A stretch of 64,000 nt of DNA from assembly GCA_003605115.1 (NCBI GenBank), contig QZKY01000003.1:1-64000 (forward strand), read 5' to 3'. Below, piece after piece: positions 54,752 to 64,000 of this stretch. The notes under the pieces are model-generated. The model did not search any database. It saw nothing but the letters and a program-made list of their open reading frames with translations, and was not told the DNA's origin. The position numbers and the translations under genes are program-made. The stretch is from Oxalobacter sp. Its GTDB lineage: Bacteria > Pseudomonadota > Gammaproteobacteria > Burkholderiales > Burkholderiaceae_D. The number at the start of each line of letters is the position of its first letter. Position 1 is the first letter of the stretch.

Positions 54752-56143
54752 ATGCATATCCACATTCTCGGCATTTGCGGCACGTTCATGGGCGGCCTGG
54801 CCGTTCTGGCCAAAGAAGCGGGTCACACCGTCACGGGCTGCGACGCCAATGTTTACCCCCCGATGAGCACGCAGCTCGCGCAACAAGGCATAGCCCTCAT
54901 CACCGGCTACGATCCCGAACAAACCAAGTTGACCCCGGACTTGTACGTCATCGGCAATGTCGTCTCTCGCGGCAACCCACTGATGGAAGAAATTTTGAAT
55001 CGCGGCTTGCCTTACGTCTCGGGTCCACAGTGGATTGGCGACCACATTCTAAAAGATCGCTGGGTACTCGCTGTCGCCGGCACCCATGGCAAAACTACCA
55101 CCTCGTCGATGCTGACCTGGATACTGGAAGATTGCGGTTACTCACCCGGTTTTTTGATTGGTGGCGTGCCGCTGAATTTTGGTGTGTCTGCGCGATTGCA
55201 TGGCAAGGATAAAAGCTCGATTTTTTTCGTCATCGAAGCCGATGAATACGACACCGCCTTCTTCGACAAACGCAGCAAGTTCGTGCACTACCACGCCAAG
55301 ACGGCGGTGTTGAACAATCTGGAATTTGATCATGCCGACATCTTTGCCGATCTCGCCGCCATCGAAACGCAGTTCCATCATTTTGTGCGCACTGTGCCCG
55401 GTGTCGGTCGCGTGATTGCGAACGCCAATGAAGCGTCGCTGCAACGTGTGATCGATCGCGGCTGCTGGAGTGATATGGAACGTTTCGGCAGCCGGGCTAA
55501 CGCCGACTGGACGCTGCAAGTACACGGCGATGGTAGTTTCGATGTCTTCTTCCAAAAAGAAAAGCAAGGCACAGTGCAATGGGCGCTGGATGGCGAACAT
55601 AATCGCCACAATGCGCTGGCCGCCATCGCCGCCGCGCGCCATGTTGGCGTGCCGCCGGCAGCGGCGATCGCAGCACTCGGTAAATTTGAAAACGTGAAGC
55701 GCCGCATGGAAGTGCGCGGCACGGTCGGCGGCATCACCGTCTATGACGATTTCGCGCATCATCCCACTGCGATTGCCACAACCATCGCCGGCTTGCGCCA
55801 GCGTGTTGGCACATCCCGAATTCTTGCAGTACTCGAACCCCGCTCCAACACAATGAAGCTCGGCACCATGAAAGCCGCATTGCCCGATAGCCTGAAAGAT
55901 GCGGATCTGGTTTTCGGCTATGGTGCCGCCAGCGGCAAGGAGGCGCTCGGCTGGAGCCTGGCCGACGCGCTTTCACCCCTCGGTGAAAAAGCGCAAGCCT
56001 TTGACAACCTCGACATCTTGTCCGACGCCATTGTCAGGGCAGCACGCACGGGCGATCACATTTTGGTGATGAGCAATGGTGGCTTCGGTAACGTTCATCA
56101 AAAAATTCTCGACCTGCTGGCCAAAACATGTCAAACAAAGTAG
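54752..56143 (+). CDS. mpl: UDP-N-acetylmuramate:tripeptide ligase (murein recycling)
   Basis: A 463-residue Mur-ligase relative that joins recovered murein tripeptide to UDP-MurNAc. IHILGICGTFMGGLAVLAKEAGH start, the P-loop VLAVAGTHGKTTTSSML, EADEYDTAF and the GEHNRHNALAA motif mark Mpl. Length matches E. coli Mpl (457). It overlaps the esterase gene that follows by 16 bp. Confidence 0.96.
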   Translation: MHIHILGICGTFMGGLAVLAKEAGHTVTGCDANVYPPMSTQLAQQGIALITGYDPEQTKLTPDLYVIGNVVSRGNPLMEEILNRGLPYVSGPQWIGDHILKDRWVLAVAGTHGKTTTSSMLTWILEDCGYSPGFLIGGVPLNFGVSARLHGKDKSSIFFVIEADEYDTAFFDKRSKFVHYHAKTAVLNNLEFDHADIFADLAAIETQFHHFVRTVPGVGRVIANANEASLQRVIDRGCWSDMERFGSRANADWTLQVHGDGSFDVFFQKEKQGTVQWALDGEHNRHNALAAIAAARHVGVPPAAAIAALGKFENVKRRMEVRGTVGGITVYDDFAHHPTAIATTIAGLRQRVGTSRILAVLEPRSNTMKLGTMKAALPDSLKDADLVFGYGAASGKEALGWSLADALSPLGEKAQAFDNLDILSDAIVRAARTGDHILVMSNGGFGNVHQKILDLLAKTCQTK

Positions 56144-56751
56144 CCCCAAACAAAGTGGTGGTTTACGTACACGGATTCCGTTCCTCGCCCGCATCCCACA
56201 AAGCGCAAGTCATGGGTCAACGCATTGCCGCGCTGAACGCTGAGCGAAACGCCGGCGATCAGTATTTCTGCCCGCAATTGCCCGCCTCGCCAAACGAATC
56301 CATTCTTTTGCTTGAAAACTTGCTGCGCCCTTATGCGCCCCAAGACGTCACACTGATCGGTTCGTCGCTCGGCGGTTATTACGCCACCTGGCTCGCGGAA
56401 AAGCACGGCTGTCGCGCCGTGCTGCTCAACCCCATGACCAAACTCATGCCGGAGTTCGAACAATTCGTGGGCGTCACCACCTCCTTTCATTCCGACGAGC
56501 CCTTCGAATTCAAGCGCGAGTACATTGATCACTTGCGCGCGATGTCAGTCACGCAGATCACGCGACCGGAACGTTATTTTTTGATTGCTGCAAAAGGCGA
56601 TGAATTGCTGGATTGGCGCGATATGGTTACGCATTATCCCAACGCACGCCAAATCGTTCTGGAAGGCAGCGATCACGGCCTGACAGGTTTCGAAGATTAT
56701 CTTGATGATGTGCTGGCGTTTGCCGACATTGCTGTCCCGAAGAAGCGGTGA
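56128..56751 (+). CDS. YqiA/YcfP-type alpha/beta-hydrolase esterase
   Basis: A 207-residue alpha/beta hydrolase. Nucleophile Ser in GSSLGGYYATWLAEK, Asp in AAKGDELLDWRD and His in EGSDHGLTGFEDY give a complete triad, as in E. coli YqiA. Short-chain ester activity is likely; biological substrate unknown. It starts 16 bp inside mpl and overlaps ubiC by 4 bp, so the three are translationally coupled. Confidence 0.92.
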   Translation: MSNKVAPNKVVVYVHGFRSSPASHKAQVMGQRIAALNAERNAGDQYFCPQLPASPNESILLLENLLRPYAPQDVTLIGSSLGGYYATWLAEKHGCRAVLLNPMTKLMPEFEQFVGVTTSFHSDEPFEFKREYIDHLRAMSVTQITRPERYFLIAAKGDELLDWRDMVTHYPNARQIVLEGSDHGLTGFEDYLDDVLAFADIAVPKKR

Positions 56752-57305
56752 CGGTGAAGCAGCAGCCACTCGCGCGCTGGCACACGCATGTTGACGCCAC
56801 GCATCCTCCTCCGAATCTGCGCGAATGGCTCACGCTGGGTACCTCTCTCACCACGACACTTCGCGAACGCTCCAATCATTTCACCGTCCGAAAATTGCAC
56901 CAACATCTTGCGTTTCCCCTGCCGGATGAGTGTGATGTGCTGAACCTACCGCACCATGAACAGGTGCATGAGCGGGAGGTGCTGTTATATTGCGATGGCG
57001 CTCCGGTGGTCTTTGCGCACACCGTCATGCCATTCTTGAATGCGCATGCGGACTGGCCCGCTTTTCATGACCTGGGCGAGCAATCGCTGGGCGCCTTGCT
57101 GTTTGACGACCCGCTGGTAACACGTGGCGACTTGCAATTCACTCACTTGCCGTCAAAACATCTCCTGCAGCAGCGGATTTACAGCGCACTTCCTTCGGAA
57201 CAGATAGAATCTCGGCTGCATGCACGACGTTGCCTTTTCCAGCGTAACCACAGCAGGATGCTTGTCACGGAAGTTTTTCTTCCCAGCATCGCCAAACTGA
57301 AATGA
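56748..57305 (+). CDS. ubiC: Chorismate lyase
   Basis: A 185-residue enzyme that splits chorismate into 4-hydroxybenzoate and pyruvate for ubiquinone synthesis. VLLYCDGAPVVFAHTVMP, LGALLFDDPLVTRGDLQF and the C-terminal RNHSRMLVTEVFLP with the catalytic Glu fit UbiC. GTG start overlapping the esterase stop. Confidence 0.9.
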   Translation: MTVKQQPLARWHTHVDATHPPPNLREWLTLGTSLTTTLRERSNHFTVRKLHQHLAFPLPDECDVLNLPHHEQVHEREVLLYCDGAPVVFAHTVMPFLNAHADWPAFHDLGEQSLGALLFDDPLVTRGDLQFTHLPSKHLLQQRIYSALPSEQIESRLHARRCLFQRNHSRMLVTEVFLPSIAKLK

Positions 57306-57311
57306 AATGAA

Positions 57312-59363
57312 ATGAATTTGTTTTTTGAAGAATCCGGCGATTTCAAGGCGGGGGTAGTTTTGTCCCACGCTGGCGATTCGTATCAAGTCGAACTGCCTGG
57401 CGGCAAGCGCGTCAAGGTGCGCGCCCGCGACGTGCTGCTGCAATATACGAATCAAACACCTGCGCATCTCTTGGAAGACGCGCATGCGATTGCCGATGAC
57501 GTCGATCTCGATTTTTTGTGGGAAGTCGCCGGACAAGATGAATTCGGTTTTGCAGACTTGGGAAAAGAATACTTCGGTCACGATCCCCTTCCCCACGAAG
57601 CTGCTGGCCTGCTTTTCCGTTTGCATTCTGCGCCTATGTATTTTTACAAACGCGGCAAAGGACGTTATAAAGCCGCGCCGCCCGATGCACTGAAGGCTGC
57701 ACTTGTCAGCATCGAACGGAAAAAACAGCAAGCCATCATCCAGGAACAATATGTAGAAACATTGAAGGCGCGGCGTTTGCCGGAAGCCATGCAGTCGCTA
57801 GCCATACCACTGCTTTTCAAGCCGGACAAGAACAGCATCGAATATAAAGCGCTTTCTGCTGCGTGCACGGAATTGCAAACCACGCCGCAGCGTCTGATGC
57901 TGGACGTGGGCGGCATCGTCTCACCACTCGACCTGCACCTGTCAAAGTTTTTGTTTGAGTATTTTCCAAAAGGTGCAGGCTTCCCATCCATTCCAATTCC
58001 TGAATCGTCCGCTAACCTACCTGTCGCTGACGTATCGGCCTTTTCGGTTGACGATGTCACGACCACGGAAATTGATGATGCTTTCTCGGTCAAGCGATTG
58101 GAGGATGGCATGGTGCGGATCGGCATTCACATTGCCGCGCCGGGTTTGGCGATCCAACCCGACGATGCCATTGACCACATTGCACGCCATCGCCTTTCCA
58201 CCGTTTATATGCCGGGCGACAAAATCACGATGCTGCCGGATGAACTGGTGGAACGTTACACGCTCGGCGCAGGTCAGACGCGCCCGGCTTTGTCGCTGTA
58301 CACCACCCTCAATCCGGCAGACTGGTCCGCCATCGACGTACAAACCAAAATCGAATTGGTACACATCGCCAGCAACCTGCATCACAACGTGATGGATGCG
58401 CTGGTCACGGAAGAAGCGCTGAGCAACAACACCGGCGACTTCCCGCACAAGGAAGAAATCACTTTATTGTGGCAATGGGCGAACGTTCTCGCGCAAGGTC
58501 GGATGGCGAAACGCGAGAGTTTCGGTTTGCGCCCGGAACAAACCAATCGCGTCGATTTCAACTTTTATGTCGAAAACGGTTTGGTAAAAATTGAGCGCCG
58601 CAATCGTGGTGCACCGCTGGACAAGATTGTCGCTGAGCTGATGATTTACGCGAATTGTGCCTGGGGAAAGCTGATGCACGAGCACGGCGTTCCCGGCATT
58701 TACCGCAGCCAAGGCAGAAGCGGTGGCGGCGGATGGGTCGCACGCATGATGGTACGTATGGGAACCCACGCTGCGCCGCATCAAGGCTTGGGCGTCGATC
58801 AATATGCGTGGAGCACTTCGCCGTTGCGACGCTATACCGATCTGGTCAACCAGTGGCAAATCATGGCTTGCGTGCGGCATGGCGTGACCGCGCCGCTTTC
58901 TGCCCCTTTCCGTCACAAGGATGCCGACTTGTTCGCCATCATTTCGTCTTTTGAAGCGGCTTACGGCGCCTATGCCGACTTCCAGACGCGGATGGAGCGC
59001 TACTGGTGTTTGCGTTGGTTGGCGCAAGAAAACATCCGTCAAGCCGATGCGGTGGTTCTGAGAGAGGATGTCTTGCGCCTGACGGATATTCCGCTGATCA
59101 TTCGCTTGCCGGGAATGCAACCACTCGCACGAGGCGCACAGGTGCGCCTCGACCTGCTGCACTGGGACGAAGTTGATCTGACCATCGAAGCACGCTTGCT
59201 GGAAATTAAATCGACTGACCCCGCATCACTCGATTTGCCGGAAGAAGATGAGGAGGATGACGGTACGACAACACCCTTGGCGTCAGACCTGTCGTCTGAG
59301 ATTATCTCAGACGTTGTGTCTGAGCCCGCGCCAGATGCTTCAACAGGCGGATCTGCGGTGTAA
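57312..59363 (+). CDS. RNB-domain ribonuclease (RNase II/R family)
   Basis: A 683-residue exoribonuclease. A short N-terminal domain, a central RNB domain (residues ~235-560) and C-terminal S1-like segment. The catalytic metal motif is D-D-V-T-T-T-E-I-D-D, in which the second of the usual four aspartates (D-x5-D-x-D-D) is Glu. YMPGDKITMLPDEL, IYRSQGRSGG-type loops and SPLRRYTDLVNQWQ follow as in the family. Six bp after ubiC. The acidic C-terminal tail is unusual. Whether RNase II-like or R-like is not decided. Confidence 0.92.
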   Translation: MNLFFEESGDFKAGVVLSHAGDSYQVELPGGKRVKVRARDVLLQYTNQTPAHLLEDAHAIADDVDLDFLWEVAGQDEFGFADLGKEYFGHDPLPHEAAGLLFRLHSAPMYFYKRGKGRYKAAPPDALKAALVSIERKKQQAIIQEQYVETLKARRLPEAMQSLAIPLLFKPDKNSIEYKALSAACTELQTTPQRLMLDVGGIVSPLDLHLSKFLFEYFPKGAGFPSIPIPESSANLPVADVSAFSVDDVTTTEIDDAFSVKRLEDGMVRIGIHIAAPGLAIQPDDAIDHIARHRLSTVYMPGDKITMLPDELVERYTLGAGQTRPALSLYTTLNPADWSAIDVQTKIELVHIASNLHHNVMDALVTEEALSNNTGDFPHKEEITLLWQWANVLAQGRMAKRESFGLRPEQTNRVDFNFYVENGLVKIERRNRGAPLDKIVAELMIYANCAWGKLMHEHGVPGIYRSQGRSGGGGWVARMMVRMGTHAAPHQGLGVDQYAWSTSPLRRYTDLVNQWQIMACVRHGVTAPLSAPFRHKDADLFAIISSFEAAYGAYADFQTRMERYWCLRWLAQENIRQADAVVLREDVLRLTDIPLIIRLPGMQPLARGAQVRLDLLHWDEVDLTIEARLLEIKSTDPASLDLPEEDEEDDGTTTPLASDLSSEIISDVVSEPAPDASTGGSAV

Positions 59364-59401
59364 TCGTTTAAAATTCCACATCACCATCTACGATCCCCAG
59401 C

Positions 59402-60301
59402 GTGAACCACATTCTGACCCTCCTTCGCAATAACCCAATCCTGTCGTTTGCTGTAGCGGCTTCCTTGTCGCTACATGGGATTTTGCTGACAGTGCGGTTT
59501 GTTTCACCCGAGGCATTTCGCTCACCGCCAGCCAACCCCGGGCTGGAAGTCGTGCTGGTTAATTCGAAACATGACAGCACCCCGCCCAACCCTGAAGCCC
59601 TGGCACAAACGGATCTGGATGGTGGCGGCAATGCCGATGCCGGTCGCGCCAAGTCGCCCCTGCCTGACATGCGCACTGTGGAAGAAGGCGACAGTCTGAA
59701 AAATTCACGCCGCCGTCTCACTGAATTGAAGGACATGCAACACAAGCTGATGACGCAAATGCAGGGGCACTCGCACTTTCTTGCCCCGCAAGTGCTGCTC
59801 AAAAACCCGCTGGAAACTGCGCCAACTGGCCAGGGTGCGGACAAAACAGACAGCACCGCACTGTCGCGCCAGGCTGCTGAAATTGCCCGCACCATTGACG
59901 ATCAAAACCGGCGCCCGAAGAAAACATACATCTCGCCCAGCACGAAGCGCGTTGAGTATGCAATGTATTACAAGGCCATGCAAAGCAAAATCGAGCGATT
60001 GGGCACGCTTAATTTCCCGCAGCAAGCGGGCAAAAAACTGTACGGCGAGTTGACGCTTTCCATCCCGATTTTCCAGGACGGTTCGCTATACATGTTGGAA
60101 GGCGGTCCCGCTGTCGAGCAATCTTCCGGCAACCCAGCGCTTGATCAGGCTGCACTGACTATCGTCAGACGTTCGGCACCCTTCGGCGCATTTCCACCCA
60201 ACATGCTCCTCAAGGAAGCGAAGAGCGTCTGGGTGGTATTCAGTCGATTCAAATTCACGCGCGAGGATGCCCTCCAAACGCAAATGTACCGCCAAGAGTA
60301 A
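59402..60301 (+). CDS. TonB-family energy transducer
   Basis: A 299-residue protein starting with GTG. One N-terminal membrane helix ([21 protein letters not shown]), a long polar middle with helical charged segments, and a C-terminal TonB-like domain ([43 protein letters not shown]). It lacks the Pro-Glu/Pro-Lys repeat of classical TonB and has no exbBD beside it. Linked to aroE by a 5-bp gap. Confidence 0.88.
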   Translation: MNHILTLLRNNPILSFAVAASLSLHGILLTVRFVSPEAFRSPPANPGLEVVLVNSKHDSTPPNPEALAQTDLDGGGNADAGRAKSPLPDMRTVEEGDSLKNSRRRLTELKDMQHKLMTQMQGHSHFLAPQVLLKNPLETAPTGQGADKTDSTALSRQAAEIARTIDDQNRRPKKTYISPSTKRVEYAMYYKAMQSKIERLGTLNFPQQAGKKLYGELTLSIPIFQDGSLYMLEGGPAVEQSSGNPALDQAALTIVRRSAPFGAFPPNMLLKEAKSVWVVFSRFKFTREDALQTQMYRQE

Positions 60302-60306
60302 ACACC

Positions 60307-61131
60307 ATGACGCCCCCTGACCGTTACGCTGTCATTGGCAACCCGATCACCCACAGCAAATCGCCGGAGATTCATGCGCGCTTTGCTGCGCAAACCGGAC
60401 AAAATCTGACTTATGAACGCCTGCTCTCGCCCCTCGACGGTTTTACGAACACGGTAAAGACCTTCATTGCGCAAGGCGGCAAAGGGGCAAATGTCACCGT
60501 GCCATTCAAGTTGGAAGCCTTCGAGATGGCGACCACGTTGACGGATCGCGCACGGATCGCCGGTGCCGTCAACACCTTGCGCTTTGATGGTAATACGATT
60601 TTGGGAGACAACACGGACGGTCTCGGCTTGGTGAACGATATCGTGCAACATGCTGGCCTTGCCTTGAAAAACAAGCGGCTCCTCTTGCTAGGCGCGGGCG
60701 GTGCTGTGCGCGGTGTCATCCAACCCTTGCTGGATCAAAAACCGGCTGCATTGGTGATTGCAAACCGCACCGTCAGTAAAGCGGTGGAGTTGGCGCAAAT
60801 CTTTTCCGTCGCATCCAACGACTCCCTTAGCACATCCGCCTTCCATGATTTGCGCACGCCGTTTGACATCATCATCAATGGCACGTCTGCCGGCCTGACT
60901 GATGAAATGCCGAATGTGCCGAGCGCCATTTTCAGCAAGCGCTCGCTTGCCTATGACATGGTTTATGGCAAACAACCCACGCGCTTCATGCAATTTGCCT
61001 TGTCGCATGGCGCGCAGGCGCGCGATGGCTTGGGCATGCTGGTCGAGCAAGCGGCGGAATCCTTTTTTGTCTGGCGCGGCGTCCGTCCGGAAACGGCATC
61101 CGTGTTGGCTGCCTTGCGTGAAAGTCTGTAA
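60307..61131 (+). CDS. aroE: Shikimate dehydrogenase
   Basis: A 274-residue NADP-dependent enzyme of the shikimate pathway. [23 protein letters not shown] with the substrate-binding Ser pair, GANVTVPFK with catalytic Lys, [11 protein letters not shown] and the dinucleotide loop [12 protein letters not shown] are intact. Ends 3 bp before mtgA. Confidence 0.97.
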   Translation: MTPPDRYAVIGNPITHSKSPEIHARFAAQTGQNLTYERLLSPLDGFTNTVKTFIAQGGKGANVTVPFKLEAFEMATTLTDRARIAGAVNTLRFDGNTILGDNTDGLGLVNDIVQHAGLALKNKRLLLLGAGGAVRGVIQPLLDQKPAALVIANRTVSKAVELAQIFSVASNDSLSTSAFHDLRTPFDIIINGTSAGLTDEMPNVPSAIFSKRSLAYDMVYGKQPTRFMQFALSHGAQARDGLGMLVEQAAESFFVWRGVRPETASVLAALRESL

Positions 61132-61134
61132 ACG

Positions 61135-61842
61135 ATGAAATCGATACGTCAATTATGGCAGCGGTACAGGTGGTGGATCATCGCTGCCCCGTTTGTTCTG
61201 ATACTGCTGATCCAACTTTATTTTTTCGCCCAAATCGGCTGGTGGAAGTATTACAACCCAAGCTCCACCAGTTTCATGCGCTTGCAATTGGCTGAAATCC
61301 AGAAGAAGCGTCCCAAAGCCAAACTCAAGCATCAATGGGTGCCCTATCGCCGCATCTCCAATAACTTGAAACGTGCCGTAATTGCGGCTGAGGATTCCAC
61401 CTTTGCCGAGCACGAGGGCGTGGACTGGGAAGCCATACTCAAGGCTTATGAAAAGAACGCAAAAAAGGGGAAGGTCGTCGCAGGTGGCTCAACCATTACC
61501 CAACAGTTGGCAAAAAATCTCTTTCTTTCCGGCTCCCGCAGCTACGTCCGTAAAGTCCAGGAAATTATCATCACTTACATGCTGGAATTCTGGATGGATA
61601 AGGAGCGAATCTTTGAAATTTACCTGAATGTCGTCGAATTTGGCAGTGGCGTCTTCGGCGCGCAAGCTGCCGCGAAACATTACTATCAGGTATCGGCCGC
61701 TGCGCTGACCCCCGAACAAGCTGCCCGACTGGCTGTCTTACTCCCCCGCCCCAGAGTGTATGGAAGGCTCTCTCACTCGGAATACTTGGCACGACGTACC
61801 GAACTCATTCTGTATCGTATGAACCAGGTAGAGTTGCCATAA
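61135..61842 (+). CDS. mtgA: Monofunctional biosynthetic peptidoglycan transglycosylase
   Basis: A 235-residue membrane-anchored glycosyltransferase of the GT51 family. N-terminal helix (WWIIAAPFVLILLIQLYFFAQIG), then AAEDSTFAEHEGVDWEAI with the catalytic Glu, GGSTITQQLAKNLFLS and KERIFEIYLNVVEFG. All signatures are present. Last of the mpl-esterase-ubiC-RNB-tonB-aroE-mtgA run. Confidence 0.97.
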   Translation: MKSIRQLWQRYRWWIIAAPFVLILLIQLYFFAQIGWWKYYNPSSTSFMRLQLAEIQKKRPKAKLKHQWVPYRRISNNLKRAVIAAEDSTFAEHEGVDWEAILKAYEKNAKKGKVVAGGSTITQQLAKNLFLSGSRSYVRKVQEIIITYMLEFWMDKERIFEIYLNVVEFGSGVFGAQAAAKHYYQVSAAALTPEQAARLAVLLPRPRVYGRLSHSEYLARRTELILYRMNQVELP

Positions 61843-62089
61843 AACATCCTGATTTGCCTCAGGTGCAAGTCCACAACAAGAACGTAAATTGCGCTTGCCT
61901 GCCTGCATTGATGTCAGTAAACTTGCGCCAGTTTTACCCTTTCGTGCCCTGAAAAACCACGCCAAAGCCCTGGCGAGTCCATCTCCAAATCATTTGCTGC
62001 TTAGTTTTGCAACACAGGTGATTTGGAACTGGATGAGCGCCCCGTTTTGCCCGGAATGAAGAGCGACACACCACCGGCTGGGAGGTCTC

Positions 62090-63055
62090 ATGATTAACGT
62101 CTTTTTGCTGCAAAATGGTCGCCTGAACCAGATTCCTATCGAGTCGCGTTCGGATCTCGAGCATATCAGCCCCGTCTGGATCGATTTGACCGATCCGACC
62201 GAAGAAGAACGCCAGTGGGTCAAAAGCATCTACGGCGTCACCCTGCCTGACGAAGACGAAGTCAAGGACATTGAAGCGTCTGCCCGCTATTACGAAGCGG
62301 AAAACGGTGATATTCACCTGCGCACTGACTTTTTGATCGACGAAGACGATGGCCGTTCACGCGCCGTCACCGTTGCTTTCATTCTGGCGCGCGGCAAGCT
62401 GTTTTCCGTGCATAACGAGGATTTGCCGGTCTTCCGCCTTGTGCGCATGCGCGCCCGTTCGCGTCCCGGCTACATTTCCAATTATCTGGATGTCTTGCTG
62501 GATCTGTACGCGACTGATGCCGAGTACTCAGCCGATGCGCTGGAAGGCATTTATCGTACGCTAGAAGACGTCAGTTCCCGCGTGCTGCAAGAAGAGTTTT
62601 CAGATGAAGATGCGGCTGAAATGCTGAACCTGATCGCGCACGAAGAAGATTTGAACGGCCGCATCCGTCGCAACATGATGGATACGCGTCGGGCGGTCAG
62701 CTTTTTGATGCGCTCGCGCCTGCTGGATTCGGAACAATTTGAAGAAGCCCGCCAAATTTTGCGTGACATCGAATCGATTGATGGTCACACCTCTTTCCTT
62801 TTTGAAAAAATTAACTTCTTGATGGATGCCACCGTTGGTTTCATCAACATCAACCAAAACAAGATCATCAAGATATTTTCGGTCGCCAGCGTTGTTTTCT
62901 TGCCACCCACCCTGATTGCCAGTATTTACGGGATGAACTTCAGGTGGCTGCCGGAACTGAACTGGTCTTTCGGTTACCCCATGGCGCTCGCACTGATGCT
63001 CGCCAGCGCAGTCACCCCTTTTTGGTACTTTCGGCGTCGCGGATGGCTCAAATAA
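62090..63055 (+). CDS. corA: CorA-type magnesium/cobalt transporter
   Basis: A 321-residue divalent cation channel. A large acidic cytoplasmic domain (residues 1-250; VWIDLTDPTEEERQWVKSIY, DEVKDIEASARYYE), two C-terminal helices and the YGMNF signature before the second helix. GGGAGG ribosome-binding site. The 247 bases before it show no clear magnesium riboswitch. Confidence 0.95.
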   Translation: MINVFLLQNGRLNQIPIESRSDLEHISPVWIDLTDPTEEERQWVKSIYGVTLPDEDEVKDIEASARYYEAENGDIHLRTDFLIDEDDGRSRAVTVAFILARGKLFSVHNEDLPVFRLVRMRARSRPGYISNYLDVLLDLYATDAEYSADALEGIYRTLEDVSSRVLQEEFSDEDAAEMLNLIAHEEDLNGRIRRNMMDTRRAVSFLMRSRLLDSEQFEEARQILRDIESIDGHTSFLFEKINFLMDATVGFININQNKIIKIFSVASVVFLPPTLIASIYGMNFRWLPELNWSFGYPMALALMLASAVTPFWYFRRRGWLK

Positions 63056-63320
63056 GCGCCTGCAACCCCAAAATGGTGTCAAGCAAACAAAAACGGGAGC
63101 CGCCGCTCCGCGCTTGTCATGTTTGCATTATTCGCCAAGCCTTCTGAGCGGGAATCCAATTCAATTTAACGAACATTTGCATATACAACATATATCAACA
63201 AACCAACAATAACTCGCCTCAAAAAGCTGCATTTTTATTGCAGATCAGCAATAATGGTGTATTCTTTGGCAGACTTAGGCAACGACTAAACTGGTTGCCG
63301 CATTATTCCATTGGGTGAAA

Positions 63321-63692
63321 ATGAAGATCATGGTCATTGACGACAGCAGCACCATCCGTCGAACGGCAGAACTCTTTTTGCGCCCTGCCGGACACCAGGT
63401 CATCCTTGCCGATGATGGTTTTGACGCGCTTGCAAAAATTAACGATTACCGCCCCGACCTGATTTTTTGCGACATTCTCATGCCCAAACTCGATGGATAC
63501 CAAACTTGCGCGCTGATTCGAAAAAGCGCTCGTTTTCATGAGACCCCCGTTGTCATGCTTTCATCGAAGGATGGATTGTTTGACCGGGCACGTGGCGCCA
63601 TGGTCGGCTCCAATCACTATTTGACAAAACCTTTTACCAAGGAGGATTTGCTTAAGGCCGTGCACGATCACGCCCGACAGGCATCATCCTGA
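63321..63692 (+). CDS. pilG: Twitching-motility response regulator PilG
   Basis: A 123-residue receiver protein of the type IV pilus chemosensory system. MVIDDSSTIRRTAELFL holds the acidic pair, Asp51 in IFCDILMPKLDGYQTC is the phospho-acceptor and LTKPF the lysine. Sequence is close to PilG. ATG at 63321; an in-frame GTG is 6 bp upstream. pilH follows after 29 bp. Confidence 0.92.
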   Translation: MKIMVIDDSSTIRRTAELFLRPAGHQVILADDGFDALAKINDYRPDLIFCDILMPKLDGYQTCALIRKSARFHETPVVMLSSKDGLFDRARGAMVGSNHYLTKPFTKEDLLKAVHDHARQASS

Positions 63693-63721
63693 CATTTCAC
63701 ACACAAAGAAGGAAAGAAACC

Positions 63722-64000
63722 ATGCCAATCAAGAAAATTCTGGTTGTCGACGACTCCCCGACCGAACGCTATTTCATGACCGACTTGTTGGTCAAGAATG
63801 GGTATTCCGTGTCGACCGCTGAAAGCGGCGAAGAAGCGCTGGACAAGATCAAGTCTGACAAGCCGGACCTGATTTTGATGGACGTTGTGATGCCGGGCAA
63901 AAACGGCTTTCAGGTCACGCGCATGATTGCGCGCGACCCGGAAATGCAGAACGTCACGGTCATCATCTGCACCAGCAAAGACCAGGAAACGGATCGTGTC
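63722..64000 (+). CDS. pilH: Twitching-motility response regulator PilH (partial)
   Basis: The first 93 codons of a receiver protein cut by the window end. IKKILVVDDSPTERYFM start, phospho-acceptor Asp54 in LILMDVVMPGKNGFQ, and TSKDQETDRV are PilH-like. AAGGAAAG ribosome-binding site. The chemosensory operon probably continues with pilI and pilJ outside the window. Confidence 0.92.
   Translation, partial: MPIKKILVVDDSPTERYFMTDLLVKNGYSVSTAESGEEALDKIKSDKPDLILMDVVMPGKNGFQVTRMIARDPEMQNVTVIICTSKDQETDRV

Noticed and set aside
61843-62089. Possible magnesium-sensing riboswitch before corA
   Set aside because: No M-box-like conserved core or convincing terminator/antiterminator pair could be read.
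61934-62317. 127-codon minus-strand frame before and within corA
   Set aside because: Mostly antisense to the acidic N-terminus of CorA; no start signal or family.

Overview
The window looks like chromosome of a betaproteobacterium, probably Burkholderiales (Oxalobacteraceae-like). This is judged from gene content and order: aroQ-accB-accC-prmA-DUF3426-pfkB on one strand, mpl-esterase-ubiC-RNB-tonB-aroE-mtgA on the other, CIRCE/sigma32-controlled groESL, and pilG/pilH at the right edge. Base composition is moderate (low to mid 50s percent GC by eye), low for the order. I see no rRNA, tRNA, insertion sequence, integrase or CRISPR array. The window is mostly core genome with a few accessory islands.

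Layout. 1-6070: a two-partner secretion operon, with the outer-membrane transporter TpsB followed by a giant filamentous haemagglutinin/CdiA-type exoprotein whose C-terminus runs off the left edge. 6373-10050: sbcB, then a signalling group (HDOD protein, small partner, cyclic-nucleotide-binding GGDEF protein). 10221-13350: a DUF3617 protein and the feoA-feoB-small Cys protein iron operon. 13383-17060: response regulator, histidine kinase and phosphoethanolamine transferase, a polymyxin-resistance-like unit. 17143-22690: acetyltransferase, TAXI-type binding protein, LrgB/LrgA, small hypotheticals, an AEC transporter, a thioesterase and a small Cys protein. 22854-25910: a reactive-sulfur locus (two-cysteine ArsR repressor, two YeeE/YedE half-transporters, divergent CoA-disulfide/persulfide reductase with a rhodanese domain). 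26013-28822: an accessory operon of Sel1-repeat protein, radical SAM/SPASM-like enzyme and a cysteine-free protein with a RiPP-leader-like segment. 29064-31310: groES-groEL with sigma32 promoter, CIRCE and terminator. 31390-37826: receiver protein, HAD phosphatase, ClC channel, FadL-like porin, a second YeeE/YedE pair and an M20 amidohydrolase. 37960-41623: the anaerobic ribonucleotide reductase operon, in which the glycyl-radical segment of NrdD lies on a separate 63-codon gene. 41688-48102: ureohydrolase, hemolysin III, a zinc-ribbon/membrane/pilin-like fusion, SIMPL protein, MBL hydrolase, DUF4080 radical SAM protein and rpsT. 48244-53907: pfkB, DUF3426, prmA, accC, accB, aroQ. 54072-64000: nucleotidyltransferase-like protein, mpl, esterase, ubiC, RNB nuclease, tonB-like, aroE, mtgA, corA, pilG and the start of pilH.

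The most interesting places are the radical SAM/leader-like/Sel1 operon, the split NrdD with its conserved-looking intergenic hairpin, the thiol-switch ArsR repressor with a palindromic candidate operator, the zinc-ribbon/pilin fusion lacking a prepilin cleavage site, and the truncated-by-window TpsA protein whose toxin end, if any, lies outside. Functions are assigned by reading protein motifs; no database search was possible.
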